Made by a program: the position numbers and the translations under genes
Assembly (NCBI GenBank): GCA_002347095.1
Contig: DDWZ01000017.1
Span: forward strand, 1-47,820
Source of the DNA: Desulfobulbaceae bacterium UBA2273
GTDB taxonomy: Bacteria; Desulfobacterota; Desulfobulbia; Desulfobulbales; Desulfurivibrionaceae
DNA: 47,820 nucleotides
Direction: 5' to 3'
Shown: positions 16,802 to 25,297 of the stretch, piece after piece
How positions within the stretch are numbered: position 1 is the first letter of the stretch
How the letters are laid out: each line of letters starts with the position of its first letter
Notes under the pieces: model-generated
What the model saw: only the letters and a program-made list of their open reading frames with translations
Told to the model about the DNA's origin: nothing
Databases searched by the model: none

Positions 16802-18033
16802 GTGGGGATGGGTTGTTTACAAAATTCGGCATCGAGCTGGAATACATGCTGGTCCGCGACGACTCCCTGGATGTGGCGCCCATTGCCGACCGCATCCTGG
16901 AACGGGTTGCGGGTACCATTACCAACGAGGTGGAACGGGGGATCATGGCTTGGTCCAACGAGCTGGCCCTGCATGTGATCGAGATCAAGAACAGCGAGCC
17001 GGTTTCCGATCTACCGATGCTGGTGGACAAGCTCCAGCACGAGGTTGAAGAACTCGGCCGGTTGGCGGCAAGCCAGGGGGCGATCCTTTTGCCCACGGCC
17101 ATGCATCCCTGGATGGACCCGCATAGCGAAACCCTCCTCTGGCCCCACGGCAACCGGGATATCTATAATACCTACAACCGGATCTTCAACTGCCAAGGCC
17201 ATGGCTGGTCCAACGTGCAATCCACCCATCTCAATCTGGGCTTTGCAACGGATGCGGGGTTTGGGTGCTTGCACGCGGCGATCCGGGTGCTGCTCCCCAT
17301 CCTCCCGGCCATTGCCGCCAGCTCGCCCGCAGCGGACGGCGCGCTCACCGGCTGGCTGGACACCCGGCTGCACTATTACCGGAATAATCAGCAGCGGATT
17401 CCCTCCATCACCGGCAAGGTCATCCCGGAGGCGGTTTTCAGCGAGGCCGAGTACGAGCGGGAAATTTACCAGCGGCTGCGTCGGGACATCGCGCCCCATG
17501 ATCCGGACGGGGTGCTGGAAGCGGAATGGCTCAACTCCCGGGGGGCCATTGCCCGGTTCGACCGCAACGCCATCGAGATCCGGGTGCTGGACATCCAGGA
17601 GTGCCCGCTGGCCGATGTGTCCCTGGCCGTGCTGATCTGCGCGGTGCTGAAGGGGTTATGCGCAGAGCGCTGGTCCGGGCTGGCCCAGCAGAAGGCGGCG
17701 GAAACCGGGGGGCTGGCGGAGATCTTTTCCGACACGGTACAAAACGGCGAACAGGCAGTGATCGATAACCAGCGGTATCTTGCCCTGTTTGGCAGAGGGG
17801 GAAAGGCGGCCATGACCGCGGGGGAGTTGTGGCAAGCGCTGGCTGCGGATTGTGCTTCCGAACTGGCCGGGGCCGGGCCTGGCATCCAGCAGAGCGTGGA
17901 GACCATCCTGGCGCAGGGGGTGTTGTCCCGGCGGATTATCCGGGCGCTTGGCGAGACACCAGACCGAGAGCGGTTTAGGGAGGTGTATTGGGAGCTGGGG
18001 AAGTGCTTGGCCCAGGGGCGGTTGTTTTTGTAG
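16798..18033 (+). CDS. GCS2-family carboxylate-amine ligase
   Basis: A 411-residue member of the glutamate-cysteine ligase family 2 (glutamine synthetase-like fold). The N-terminal FGIELEYMLVRDD supplies the first metal-binding glutamates (E14, E16). 'TAMHPWMDPHSETLLWP', 'NVQSTHLNLGFA' and 'NAIEIRVLDIQECP' are the other active-site strands. It should form a gamma-glutamyl or other carboxylate-amine bond using ATP. Start ATG 16798 overlaps the ATP-grasp stop as ATGA, with GGAGGG upstream inside the preceding gene. It is the last gene of the operon and converges on the ComEA-like gene across a repeat hairpin. It is not evidently a glutathione-synthesis gene, because the partner ATP-grasp is RLAN-type rather than GshB. 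Confidence 0.86.
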   Translation: MSGDGLFTKFGIELEYMLVRDDSLDVAPIADRILERVAGTITNEVERGIMAWSNELALHVIEIKNSEPVSDLPMLVDKLQHEVEELGRLAASQGAILLPTAMHPWMDPHSETLLWPHGNRDIYNTYNRIFNCQGHGWSNVQSTHLNLGFATDAGFGCLHAAIRVLLPILPAIAASSPAADGALTGWLDTRLHYYRNNQQRIPSITGKVIPEAVFSEAEYEREIYQRLRRDIAPHDPDGVLEAEWLNSRGAIARFDRNAIEIRVLDIQECPLADVSLAVLICAVLKGLCAERWSGLAQQKAAETGGLAEIFSDTVQNGEQAVIDNQRYLALFGRGGKAAMTAGELWQALAADCASELAGAGPGIQQSVETILAQGVLSRRIIRALGETPDRERFREVYWELGKCLAQGRLFL

Positions 18034-18064
18034 GAGCAAATCATTGGCGTGCTCGCAAAACACC

Positions 18065-18136
18065 CTTCGACAGGCTCAGGGTGAACGGTAGTTTTTTGAA
18101 TTCATTGTTTTCCGTTCGTGCTGAGCCCTGTCGAAG
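18065..18136. repeat. Dispersed CTTCGACAGGCTCAG inverted-pair repeat, copy 6
   Basis: Halves at 18065-18088 and 18112-18136 lie between convergent genes (GCS2 ligase, ComEA-like). The position suits a bidirectional transcription barrier, although no U-tract is obvious. Confidence 0.88.
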
Positions 18137-18152
18137 CACTGCTTTAAGAAGC

Positions 18153-18653
18153 CTAATCAACCACCAGATGGGCCTTGAGTATCTTCAGCTTGGCCGGGCC
18201 CACCCCCTTGACCGCGTCCAGTTCCTCAATGGCATTGATCCTGCCCTGTTGGACGCGAAACTCGATGATTCTCCGGGCAAAGGCCGGACCGATTCCGGGG
18301 ATGGTGGTCAGCAGCTCTTCGTCGGCCTGATTGATGGGGATGGGCTTGAAAAATAGGGGGGCCAGTCTGGCCGGGGGAGGTTTGGGGGCTTTGGCTTCCT
18401 GTCCTGGCGCTGCTTCAACCTGGGGCTGTTCCTCCGCCACCGGATAAGCGGCATCGGCCGGCACCCGGTAGAGACCGGTGGCGACGGAACCATCGCACCA
18501 GGCAAGTTTTTGCGGGGCGGGAACTTCATGCCGAGAAAGGATCGGTAGCCAGCCCAGGCGTACAGCCGTAACGGTCAAGATGGTCAGGGCGAAAAGGAGC
18601 AGCGCCAGCGGGCGCAGATCCTTTCTCCCGGGATTACTTTCTGTGCTGTTCAT
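18153..18653 (-). CDS. ComEA-like helix-hairpin-helix membrane protein
   Basis: A 166-residue protein with one N-terminal transmembrane segment (about residues 15-35), a proline/alanine-rich linker, and a C-terminal tandem HhH domain: INQADEELLTTIPGIGPAFARRIIEFR and IEELDAVKGVGPAKLKILKAHL. This is the layout of ComEA, the membrane-anchored DNA-binding receptor of natural transformation, though many short HhH proteins of this kind have no proven role. Its ATG at 18653 lies inside the last codons of cimA, a 20-base overlap, implying co-transcription. No other competence genes are visible. Confidence 0.82.
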   Translation of the reverse strand: MNSTESNPGRKDLRPLALLLFALTILTVTAVRLGWLPILSRHEVPAPQKLAWCDGSVATGLYRVPADAAYPVAEEQPQVEAAPGQEAKAPKPPPARLAPLFFKPIPINQADEELLTTIPGIGPAFARRIIEFRVQQGRINAIEELDAVKGVGPAKLKILKAHLVVD

Positions 18654-20226
18654 CCTTCATGAGCTTGTAGGTGATGCTGTCCACCAGGGCCTGCCAGCTT
18701 GCCTCGATGATGTCCGGAGAAACCCCCACCGTGCCCCAATGGCTGTCCTGGTCGCGGGATTCGATCAACACCCGCACCCTGGCCTCGGTGCCGTGTTCGC
18801 TGGCCAGCACCCGCACCTTGTAGTCCTGCAGCTCCATCTCCTTGAGATTGGGATAGAACCGGGTGAGCGCCTTCCTGAGCGACTTGTCCAGGGCGTTGAC
18901 CGGGCCGTTGCCCAAGGCAGCGGTGTGCACCTCCTCGCCGCCCACGGCCAGCCGGATGGTGGCCTCTTCCTGGAGCACGCCGTCCGGGGTCTTCTGGCTC
19001 ATTACCCGAAAGCCGTGCAGGTCGAAATATTTTTTCGGCGCCCCCAGGGCGCGGCGCATGAGCAGCTCGAAGGAGGCCTCGGCCCCTTCGTACTGAAAAC
19101 CCTGGTTCTCCAGATCTTTCAACTCCTTGACGATGGCGCTGACCACCGGGTCCTTGCTGTCCAAATCCATGCCGAATTTTTTCGCCTTGACCAGCACGTT
19201 GCTTTTGCCGGAAAGATCCGAAATCAGCACCCGCCGCACATTGCCCACTTTTTCCGGTTCCAGGTGCTCGTAGGTCAGGGGGTTGCGCTGCACGGCGCTG
19301 ACATGGATGCCGCCCTTGTGGGCAAAGGCGGACTGGCCCACGTAGGGTTGGTACTTGTTGGGCGAGAGGTTGGCCAGCTCGGAAACATAACGGGACACCT
19401 CGGTGAGCCGGTGCAGGTTGGCGGCGGCGGTAAAGTCGTAGCCCATTTTCAGGGCCAGAGCAGGCATGATCGAGGTGAGGTTGGCGTTGCCGCATCGCTC
19501 GCCAAAGCCGTTGGCCGTGCCCTGCACCTGGGAGGCGCCTAAGGAAACGGCGATCAGGGAGTTGGCCACCGCGCACTCGGAATCATTGTGGGCGTGGATG
19601 CCGAACTCTATTGTGGATTTTTTCGCCTGCAGATGCGCCTTTACCGCCTCGATGATCCCGGCAAGTTCGGTGGGCAGGGTGCCGCCGTTGGTCTCGCAGA
19701 GCGCCAGGCAGTCGGCCCCACCGGCAATGGCCCGGTCCAGGGTGGCCAGGGCGTATTCCCGGTTGGCCTTGAAGCCGTCGAAAAAATGCTCGGCATCATA
19801 AAACAGATGCTGCACATGGGGCCGCAGGTACCTGAGCGACTCCTCGATGATCAGCAGGTTGTCGTTAAGCCCAATGCGCAGGGCATCGCTGACATGGATG
19901 TCCCAGGTCTTGCCGAAGATGGTGATCCCCGGGGTTTTCGCGGCCAGCAAGGCATTGAGGTTCCCATCCTGCTCAGCCGGGTTGGCGAACATGCGGGTCG
20001 AGCCAAAGGCCGTAACCTTGGTGTGCTTGAGCTCGTACTTCTGGATCTCCTTGAAGTACTCCACATCCTTGGGATTGGAGCCCGGCCAGCCGCCCTCGAC
20101 AAAATCGATCCCCAGCTCGTCGAACTTGAGGGTGATGCGCAGCTTGTCCTCAAGCGAGAGGTTGAAATTCTCGGCCTGGGTACCGTCCCGCAGGGTGGTG
20201 TCGTAGATGGCGACTTTTTTGGCCAT
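18634..20226 (-). CDS. cimA: Citramalate synthase CimA
   Basis: A 530-residue DRE-TIM metallolyase family enzyme condensing pyruvate and acetyl-CoA to (R)-citramalate, the threonine-independent entry to isoleucine. The N-terminus KVAIYDTTLRDGTQAENFNLS is typical; 'VEGGWPGSNPKD' replaces the leucine-pathway form and supports citramalate synthase rather than 2-isopropylmalate synthase. Metal-binding 'IHAHNDSECAVANS' and 'SAFAHKGGIHVSAV' are present, followed by the C-terminal allosteric LeuA-dimer domain (about residues 390-525). Start ATG 20226 with AAGGA upstream; it follows lysC by nine bases, so the two aspartate/isoleucine-related genes are one operon. Confidence 0.95.
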   Translation of the reverse strand: MAKKVAIYDTTLRDGTQAENFNLSLEDKLRITLKFDELGIDFVEGGWPGSNPKDVEYFKEIQKYELKHTKVTAFGSTRMFANPAEQDGNLNALLAAKTPGITIFGKTWDIHVSDALRIGLNDNLLIIEESLRYLRPHVQHLFYDAEHFFDGFKANREYALATLDRAIAGGADCLALCETNGGTLPTELAGIIEAVKAHLQAKKSTIEFGIHAHNDSECAVANSLIAVSLGASQVQGTANGFGERCGNANLTSIMPALALKMGYDFTAAANLHRLTEVSRYVSELANLSPNKYQPYVGQSAFAHKGGIHVSAVQRNPLTYEHLEPEKVGNVRRVLISDLSGKSNVLVKAKKFGMDLDSKDPVVSAIVKELKDLENQGFQYEGAEASFELLMRRALGAPKKYFDLHGFRVMSQKTPDGVLQEEATIRLAVGGEEVHTAALGNGPVNALDKSLRKALTRFYPNLKEMELQDYKVRVLASEHGTEARVRVLIESRDQDSHWGTVGVSPDIIEASWQALVDSITYKLMKDEQHRK

Positions 20227-20235
20227 TCTCAATCC

Positions 20236-21552
20236 TTATTTTTTCTTGCTTTTGGCTTTCGGCATTGCCGGTTTGGCCTTGGGTGCCGCCTTGGCCTTCG
20301 CCGGGGCAGCACTCTTGGCCGGCCGCTTCTTGGCCCCGCCCTTTTCCAACCCGAACGCGTCGTGCAACGCCCGCACCGCGAGCTCGGTGTATTTTTCCTC
20401 GATGACGCAGGAAACCTTGATCTCCGAGGTGGAGATCATCAGGATGTTGATCCCCTCGTCGGAGAGCACCTTGAACATGGTGGAGGCGATGCCCGCGTGG
20501 TTGCGCATGCCGACTCCGACGATGGAAACCTTGGCGATGTTCTCCGACCCGGTCACCCCTTCGGCGCCGATATCCGCCACAACCTTTTTCATGATCTGCA
20601 TGGTTTTCTTGTAATCGGTGCGCGGCACGGTGAAGGTCATGTCGGTGAGCGCGCCTTCCCGGGTGTTCTGGATGATCATGTCAACCACGATTCCTTGGCT
20701 GGTGATCGGGTTGAAAACCCGGGATGCGGTGCCCGGTACGTCCGGCACCCTGGCGATGGTGATGCGTGCTTCGTTCTTGCTGCAGGTAACTCCGGATACC
20801 GGATTCGATTCCATTTCTTTATCCTCCTCTACCACCCATGTTCCTTCGGTTTCCGTGAAGGTGGAACGAACATGGACAGGAACTTTATATCGTTTGGCGA
20901 AACCGACCGAGCGGATGTCCAGCACCTTGGCGCCCAGACTGGCCAGTTCCAGCATTTCATCATAGGAGATGCGGTCGATCTTGCGGGCATTCTTGCAGAT
21001 GTTGGGGTCGGTGGTGTACACCCCCTCCACATCGGTGTAGATCTCGCATTCGTCCGCCTTGAGCGCCGCAGCCAGGGCCACGGCCGTGGTGTCGGAGCCG
21101 CCCCTCCCCAGGGTGGTGAGGTCGCCGTCCTCGGTGACCCCCTGGAATCCCGCTACCACCACGATCTTGCCGTTTTTCAGATGGCGGTTGATCAGGGTGG
21201 TGTCGATTTTTTTGATCCTGGCCTTGGTGTGCATGGTGTCGGTGACAATCCGCACCTGATCGCCCAGGAGCGACACCGAGTCAAGCCCGGCCTCTTTCAC
21301 CGCCATGGCGAACAAGGCGATGGTCACCTGTTCGCCGGTGGCCAGGAGCATGTCCATCTCCCGAGGGTCGGGAATGGCCTGCATCTGGTTGGCCAGATCG
21401 ACGAAACGGTTGGTTTCGCCGGCCATGGCCGAGAGCACCACCACCATCCGGTGTCCCTTGCGGTGATACCCCATGACCCGTTCGGCCACCGCCTTGATTT
21501 TTTGCGGGTTCGCCACCGAGGTCCCGCCGAATTTCTGCACGATTAACGCCAT
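20236..21552 (-). CDS. lysC: Aspartate kinase with Ala/Lys-rich C-terminal tail
   Basis: A 438-residue aspartokinase catalysing ATP-dependent phosphorylation of aspartate, the first step towards lysine, threonine and methionine. The N-terminus [18 protein letters not shown] is diagnostic, '[17 protein letters not shown]' is the catalytic-domain motif, and two ACT regulatory domains follow (about residues 260-400, including [19 protein letters not shown]). Typical members of this type end near residue 405-410. Here an extra tail of about 35 residues rich in Lys, Ala and Pro ([15 protein letters not shown]... KSKKK) follows, resembling histone H1-like tails. Start ATG 21552. Feedback regulation by lysine or threonine is expected from the ACT domains. 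Confidence 0.96.
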   Translation of the reverse strand: MALIVQKFGGTSVANPQKIKAVAERVMGYHRKGHRMVVVLSAMAGETNRFVDLANQMQAIPDPREMDMLLATGEQVTIALFAMAVKEAGLDSVSLLGDQVRIVTDTMHTKARIKKIDTTLINRHLKNGKIVVVAGFQGVTEDGDLTTLGRGGSDTTAVALAAALKADECEIYTDVEGVYTTDPNICKNARKIDRISYDEMLELASLGAKVLDIRSVGFAKRYKVPVHVRSTFTETEGTWVVEEDKEMESNPVSGVTCSKNEARITIARVPDVPGTASRVFNPITSQGIVVDMIIQNTREGALTDMTFTVPRTDYKKTMQIMKKVVADIGAEGVTGSENIAKVSIVGVGMRNHAGIASTMFKVLSDEGINILMISTSEIKVSCVIEEKYTELAVRALHDAFGLEKGGAKKRPAKSAAPAKAKAAPKAKPAMPKAKSKKK

Positions 21553-21858
21553 TGGTGCCTGCTGCTCCTGATATGTAATGTTAAAAAAATCCGGCTCACC
21601 CGTGTTGGGGCCGGAAAAAAATTCGAAAACGCAGTGTGCACCACTTTTATTTTTTTTTCAACCGAACAAATTGTTTAACGCAGGATTTTCCCGTTGTGCT
21701 GGGGAAATCCTTGCTTTTGGGAAAAAAACCGGCAAAAGAAACTTGTAATACTTGCCCGATCTTGCTAAACAATAGGGGTTTATCCAATGTGATCCCGGCT
21801 AGGCGCATCCATATGACTGCGTGAGTGTCCCCACAATCCTATGGAATGGAGCATTACG
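21553..21858. other. Divergent intergenic region, lysC / M23 peptidase
   Basis: This 306-base gap has no gene I can support. It is AT-rich with several A and T runs. A hairpin at 21683-21710 pairs GGATTTTCCC with GGGGAAATCC (nine of ten positions). A weaker CCGGC...GCCGG pair lies at about 21591-21614 between A-runs. It presumably holds the promoters of lysC (minus) and the M23 peptidase gene (plus), but no convincing -35/-10 pair was found. Confidence 0.4.
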
Positions 21859-23283
21859 ATGGCAGAAAAAATAAACATATTCGCCCATGTTCGCAGCATC
21901 TGCAAGGCCTCCCTTTTCCGGATATGCCCGCCGTGTCTCGCCGCCCTTTCCCGGGCATTGGCCCGTTTCCACAGTAACACGCAAAGACAGTTGGTCCTCT
22001 TTTTAAACACCGCCCATTTCCTTACCATTGGTGTTTCCCTCGCGTTGGTGGTCGCCTTTTTTCTCTATGCCGTGGATGGGCGTCCCGTCAAGGGTGAAGA
22101 TGCTTACGCTTCCGAAGAAAGCGAAGAGTTTCTGCCCAACGTCCGGGAGATTGTCGGCGAGATCCGCCCGGGCGATTCGTTGAGCTCATCCTTCCGCTCC
22201 AACGGGGTTGATGAGGAGGTGCGGGAATCGGTGATCTCCGCCTTTGACGGGGTGATGGATTTCAGGGAGATGAAGCCCAATGACCGCTACACCCTGACCC
22301 TTGATAACGACGGCAGCCTGGTCAAGTGTTTGTACGAATCAGGCCCGCTCGAGGTTCATGCCATCGAGCGCACGCCCCAAGGTTCCTTGGCGGCCAAGAA
22401 GCTTGACGTCTCGCTTGATTGCCGGACCGTGAAGTTGCAAGGCAGGATCGAATCCTCCCTTTTTGCCGCGTTGGCCGCCTTTAAGGAAGATGCCAAACTG
22501 GTTTATACCTTTGCCGACATCTTTGCCTCAAAGATCGATTTCAACACCGAAACCCGGTTTGGCGACACCTTTGAACTGGTCGTCGAGAAATATTACAAAA
22601 GCAACGAGTTTGTCGGCTACGGAAAGATTCTGGTGGCGCGTTATAACAGCAAGGAAGTCGGCCCGCTTGAAGGATTTTATTTTGACCAGGGCGGCAAGTC
22701 CGCGTATTTCGACCACCGGGGCTACGAACTGGGCGAATCGTTTATCCGCTCCCCCGTGCCCATGGCCAGGGTTTCTTCCGGTTTTTCCTATAACCGCCGC
22801 CATCCGGTGCTGGATATAGTCCGCCCCCACCTGGGCATTGATCTCGCCGCGCCCATGGGCACCCCGATCATGGCCACCTCCGACGGCAGGGTGAGGTTTG
22901 CCGGCTGGAAAGGCGGCTACGGCAAGCAGATCATCCTTGACCACGGCGGCGGCTACCAGACCTACTACGGGCATCTTTCCCGTTTCGCCAACAGTATCAA
23001 GGCCGGGGCCAAGGTGCGGCAGAAACAGATCATCGGCTATGTCGGTTCCACCGGCATCTCCACCGGCCCGCATCTCGATTACCGGATGGCGCAGAACGGC
23101 GTATTCTCCAACCCCTTCAATGTCAAATTTCGCCCGCGCTCCCAACTGTCGGGAACCCAGTTGGTTCTTTTCCGGCAGGACTTTCAGTCGCTCACCCAAT
23201 TGGCCAGCAGCTTGGATGATCCCAAGGTCGTTGTGGTAAAAAATGTGGTGGTGACTCCGGACAACCCGATCTCCATGCTCTAA
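21859..23283 (+). CDS. M23-family zinc metallopeptidase, membrane-anchored
   Basis: A 474-residue predicted periplasmic peptidoglycan endopeptidase anchored by one transmembrane segment (about residues 52-72). The middle region (about 90-300) resembles the OapA/Csd3-type accessory domains; the LytM domain is at about 310-430. Zinc/catalytic residues: H324 and D328 in RPHLGIDLAAP, H372 in YYGHLSRF, and H405 in TGPHLDYRM, where the usual HxH is HxD (D407), a variant I recall as common in this subfamily. Start ATG 21859 has GGAG at a 7-base spacing; an ATG at 21841 is also in frame. It is followed immediately by a half-copy of the dispersed repeat. Confidence 0.92.
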   Translation: MAEKINIFAHVRSICKASLFRICPPCLAALSRALARFHSNTQRQLVLFLNTAHFLTIGVSLALVVAFFLYAVDGRPVKGEDAYASEESEEFLPNVREIVGEIRPGDSLSSSFRSNGVDEEVRESVISAFDGVMDFREMKPNDRYTLTLDNDGSLVKCLYESGPLEVHAIERTPQGSLAAKKLDVSLDCRTVKLQGRIESSLFAALAAFKEDAKLVYTFADIFASKIDFNTETRFGDTFELVVEKYYKSNEFVGYGKILVARYNSKEVGPLEGFYFDQGGKSAYFDHRGYELGESFIRSPVPMARVSSGFSYNRRHPVLDIVRPHLGIDLAAPMGTPIMATSDGRVRFAGWKGGYGKQIILDHGGGYQTYYGHLSRFANSIKAGAKVRQKQIIGYVGSTGISTGPHLDYRMAQNGVFSNPFNVKFRPRSQLSGTQLVLFRQDFQSLTQLASSLDDPKVVVVKNVVVTPDNPISML

Positions 23284-23292
23284 TGTGCAATC

Positions 23293-23317
23293 CCGTTCGC
23301 CCTGAGCCCTGTCGAAG
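23293..23317. repeat. Half-copy of the dispersed CTTCGACAGGCTCAG repeat
   Basis: A single half-element (CCGTTCGCCCTGAGCCCTGT...) ten bases after the M23 peptidase stop, without its inverted partner. It is the only unpaired copy in the window. Confidence 0.85.
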
Positions 23318-23354
23318 GGCGGCCCAATACGCCTGATGGCCGGATACGCCTTTC

Positions 23355-23822
23355 TTGCTTCCTCCCCCCTTTCATATCGTTTTGGTCCAGCCGGAGATTC
23401 CTCCCAACACCGGGAGCATCGCCCGGCTGTGCGGAGCCACGGACACCGTTCTGCACCTGGTCCGCCCCCTGGGCTTTTCCACCGATGACAAGCACCTGAA
23501 GCGGGCCGGTCTCGACTACTGGAAGTTTATCGATATCCGCTACTGGGACAGCTTCGAGGAGTTTCTCGCAGCCCAGGACGAGCTGCGGTTGCACTTTTTC
23601 ACCACCAAGGTAGAGCGAACGTATACCGAGGTAGCCTACCAGCCAGGCGATTATCTGGTCTTTGGCCGCGAGACCAAGGGGCTGCCCGAGGAAACCATCT
23701 CCCTCTACCGGGACCGGTGCGCCACCATCCCCATGTCCAATCCCAACATCAGAAGCATCAACCTGGGCATGGCCGCGGCCGTGGTACTCTACGAGGCGAT
23801 CAGGCAGCGGGATTTGCGGTAG
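23355..23822 (+). CDS. trmL: tRNA (cytidine/uridine-34-2'-O)-methyltransferase TrmL
   Basis: A 155-residue SPOUT (SpoU/TrmH) methyltransferase that methylates the wobble ribose of certain leucine tRNAs. Family features: 'VQPEIPPNTGSIARLC' at the N-terminus, 'HLKRAGLDYW', 'LVFGRETKGLPEE' and the knot-forming 'IPMSNPNIRSINLGMAAAVVLYE' at the C-terminus. Length matches E. coli TrmL. No ATG fits; the TTG at 23355 is the only suitable start near the conserved N-terminus, with a poor ribosome site. In E. coli TrmL is reported to need the A37 isopentenyl modification made by MiaA, whose gene is also in this window. Confidence 0.92.
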   Translation: MLPPPFHIVLVQPEIPPNTGSIARLCGATDTVLHLVRPLGFSTDDKHLKRAGLDYWKFIDIRYWDSFEEFLAAQDELRLHFFTTKVERTYTEVAYQPGDYLVFGRETKGLPEETISLYRDRCATIPMSNPNIRSINLGMAAAVVLYEAIRQRDLR

Positions 23823-23861
23823 GAACGACCTTGTTCACGAAGCGGGGCCGGGGAAGATGAA

Positions 23862-23969
23862 TCCCCTCTCCCCTTGCGGGAGAGGGTCAGGGTGAGGGGG
23901 AACGTGCCGGATGTGATGGTGTTGGCAACTTCGCCCCCCCCCAGCCCCGCCCGTCAAGGGAGGGGAGCT
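23862..23969. repeat. ~110-bp intergenic repeat, copy B (inverted)
   Basis: The reverse complement of the element at 4460-4569, with both terminal hairpins (TCCCCTCTCCCCTTGCGGG at one end, CCGTCAAGGGAGGGGAGCT at the other) and a shared central block. It lies between convergent trmL and the SPASM maturase gene. Confidence 0.82.
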
Positions 23970-23981
23970 TAACGCAAAATC

Positions 23982-25289
23982 CTACTTGGTAGGGTACCGG
24001 TACTTGAGATCCTGCATCAGCATCTTCTCCAGGGTCGCATCCAAAAAATCCTTCTGGCAATCCACCCCAGCCATGCTCCCCTCCCGCTGAAGGGCCATGT
24101 AGCGGCAGCCGCCGAAGCAGAGGGGCAGGTATTCACATTCCCGGCACTGCTCCTTCCCTTGCCAGTGGTCCGCGCAGTACTTCTCTTGCCAGCCCGGTGC
24201 CATGCCATGCCAGATATCGCCGCAGGCAAACTCCGGGTGGCCGATCAGGGTGACGCACTTGTAGATGGCGCCGTCGTGGTCCACGGTAAAGGCATCATCG
24301 ATATCCACCATGCAGGTTGCGGGTTGCAGTTTAGGGAAGTTATAGCCCCGTTGCATGATCGCCTCCCGCAGCATGAGCGAGGTCGCATGCACCCAGGGCT
24401 CGTCGTTGGAGCAGCAGCCCCCGGTGAACTCCGGATTGGCAAAACGGTCGTTGACCTGCATCACCGGGAAAAATTGGACGCTGTCAAAGTCGGTGGTCGC
24501 AAAACCGGCCGCGGCCAGGGTGTCGAGCAGGGAGGAAAAGGTGGCGTGGTTCTCCAAGGTGTAATTGCCGCTCAGGGTGATGGCGCAGAGCCCCCGACAG
24601 GCCTTGAGATTGGCGACGATGGCATCCCAGCTCCCCTGCCCGCCTTTGAATGGGCGAAAGCGGTCGTGGTTGTCGGCTGGGCCGTCGATGGTGATTTTGG
24701 CGTTTACAAGCCCCAGCGCCACGAGTTCTTTGACCACCACCGGGGTGAAGAGTGAGCCGTTGGTGACCAAGGTGAAATTGAATGTGCCGCCCAACGCCTC
24801 GATGGCTGGCTTGAGCTGGCTGGCCAGGGATGTGATGCGGCTGATATAGAGCAACGGTTCGCCGCCGTAAAAGTCCAGGATGAGCCGTTTTTTTTGGTCG
24901 GCGGCAAAGCGGGCCAGGAGGTGAGCTATTAACTGGTCGGCAGTGGCGTCGCTCATGGCTACGCTGCCTTTGAGGCTGCCCTCGTAGCAATAAACGCAGG
25001 CGAAATTGCAGGCCATGCCCAGGATTACCGAGACCCGCAGATTGGGGTTCAGGCGGTTGACCGTGGGCAGGTAGTCATGCATCTCCTGCTGTTCCTTGGC
25101 CGGGTCAGCAACCACCATGCCCAGCCGGACAAGGGTATCCATGGTTTCCGGGGCAGCCTTGCCTGCCTGCACGGCGGCAAGGGTCTCGTCGCTCAGCAGG
25201 GTCAGGGCGCAGCTCTTGGTTGAAAAAAGAAGGCGAGCTTCTTTTTTTTCCGGCAGGGAAAAGATTTTTAGAAAGGGGGAAAGATGCAT
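23982..25289 (-). CDS. Radical SAM/SPASM peptide maturase
   Basis: A 435-residue enzyme of the type that modifies ribosomally made peptides. The radical SAM motif GMACNFACVYCYEG gives C94, C98 and C101. 'ILDFYGGEPLL', 'FTLVTNGSLF' and 'AKITIDGPADNHDRFRP' continue the core. The C-terminal SPASM region is cysteine-rich (about residues 355-425: CADHWQGKEQCRECEYLPLC, then FGGC and DCQKDF), expected to hold auxiliary [4Fe-4S] clusters. The N-terminal ~80 residues may bind the precursor. Start ATG 25289, without a clear ribosome site; TTG at 25301 is an alternative. It lies 48 bases downstream of the small Cys-Cys peptide gene, its likely substrate. It resembles the geopeptide/anaerobic-maturase families, from memory only. 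Confidence 0.87.
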   Translation of the reverse strand: MHLSPFLKIFSLPEKKEARLLFSTKSCALTLLSDETLAAVQAGKAAPETMDTLVRLGMVVADPAKEQQEMHDYLPTVNRLNPNLRVSVILGMACNFACVYCYEGSLKGSVAMSDATADQLIAHLLARFAADQKKRLILDFYGGEPLLYISRITSLASQLKPAIEALGGTFNFTLVTNGSLFTPVVVKELVALGLVNAKITIDGPADNHDRFRPFKGGQGSWDAIVANLKACRGLCAITLSGNYTLENHATFSSLLDTLAAAGFATTDFDSVQFFPVMQVNDRFANPEFTGGCCSNDEPWVHATSLMLREAIMQRGYNFPKLQPATCMVDIDDAFTVDHDGAIYKCVTLIGHPEFACGDIWHGMAPGWQEKYCADHWQGKEQCRECEYLPLCFGGCRYMALQREGSMAGVDCQKDFLDATLEKMLMQDLKYRYPTK

Positions 25290-25297
25290 GGCAGTGA

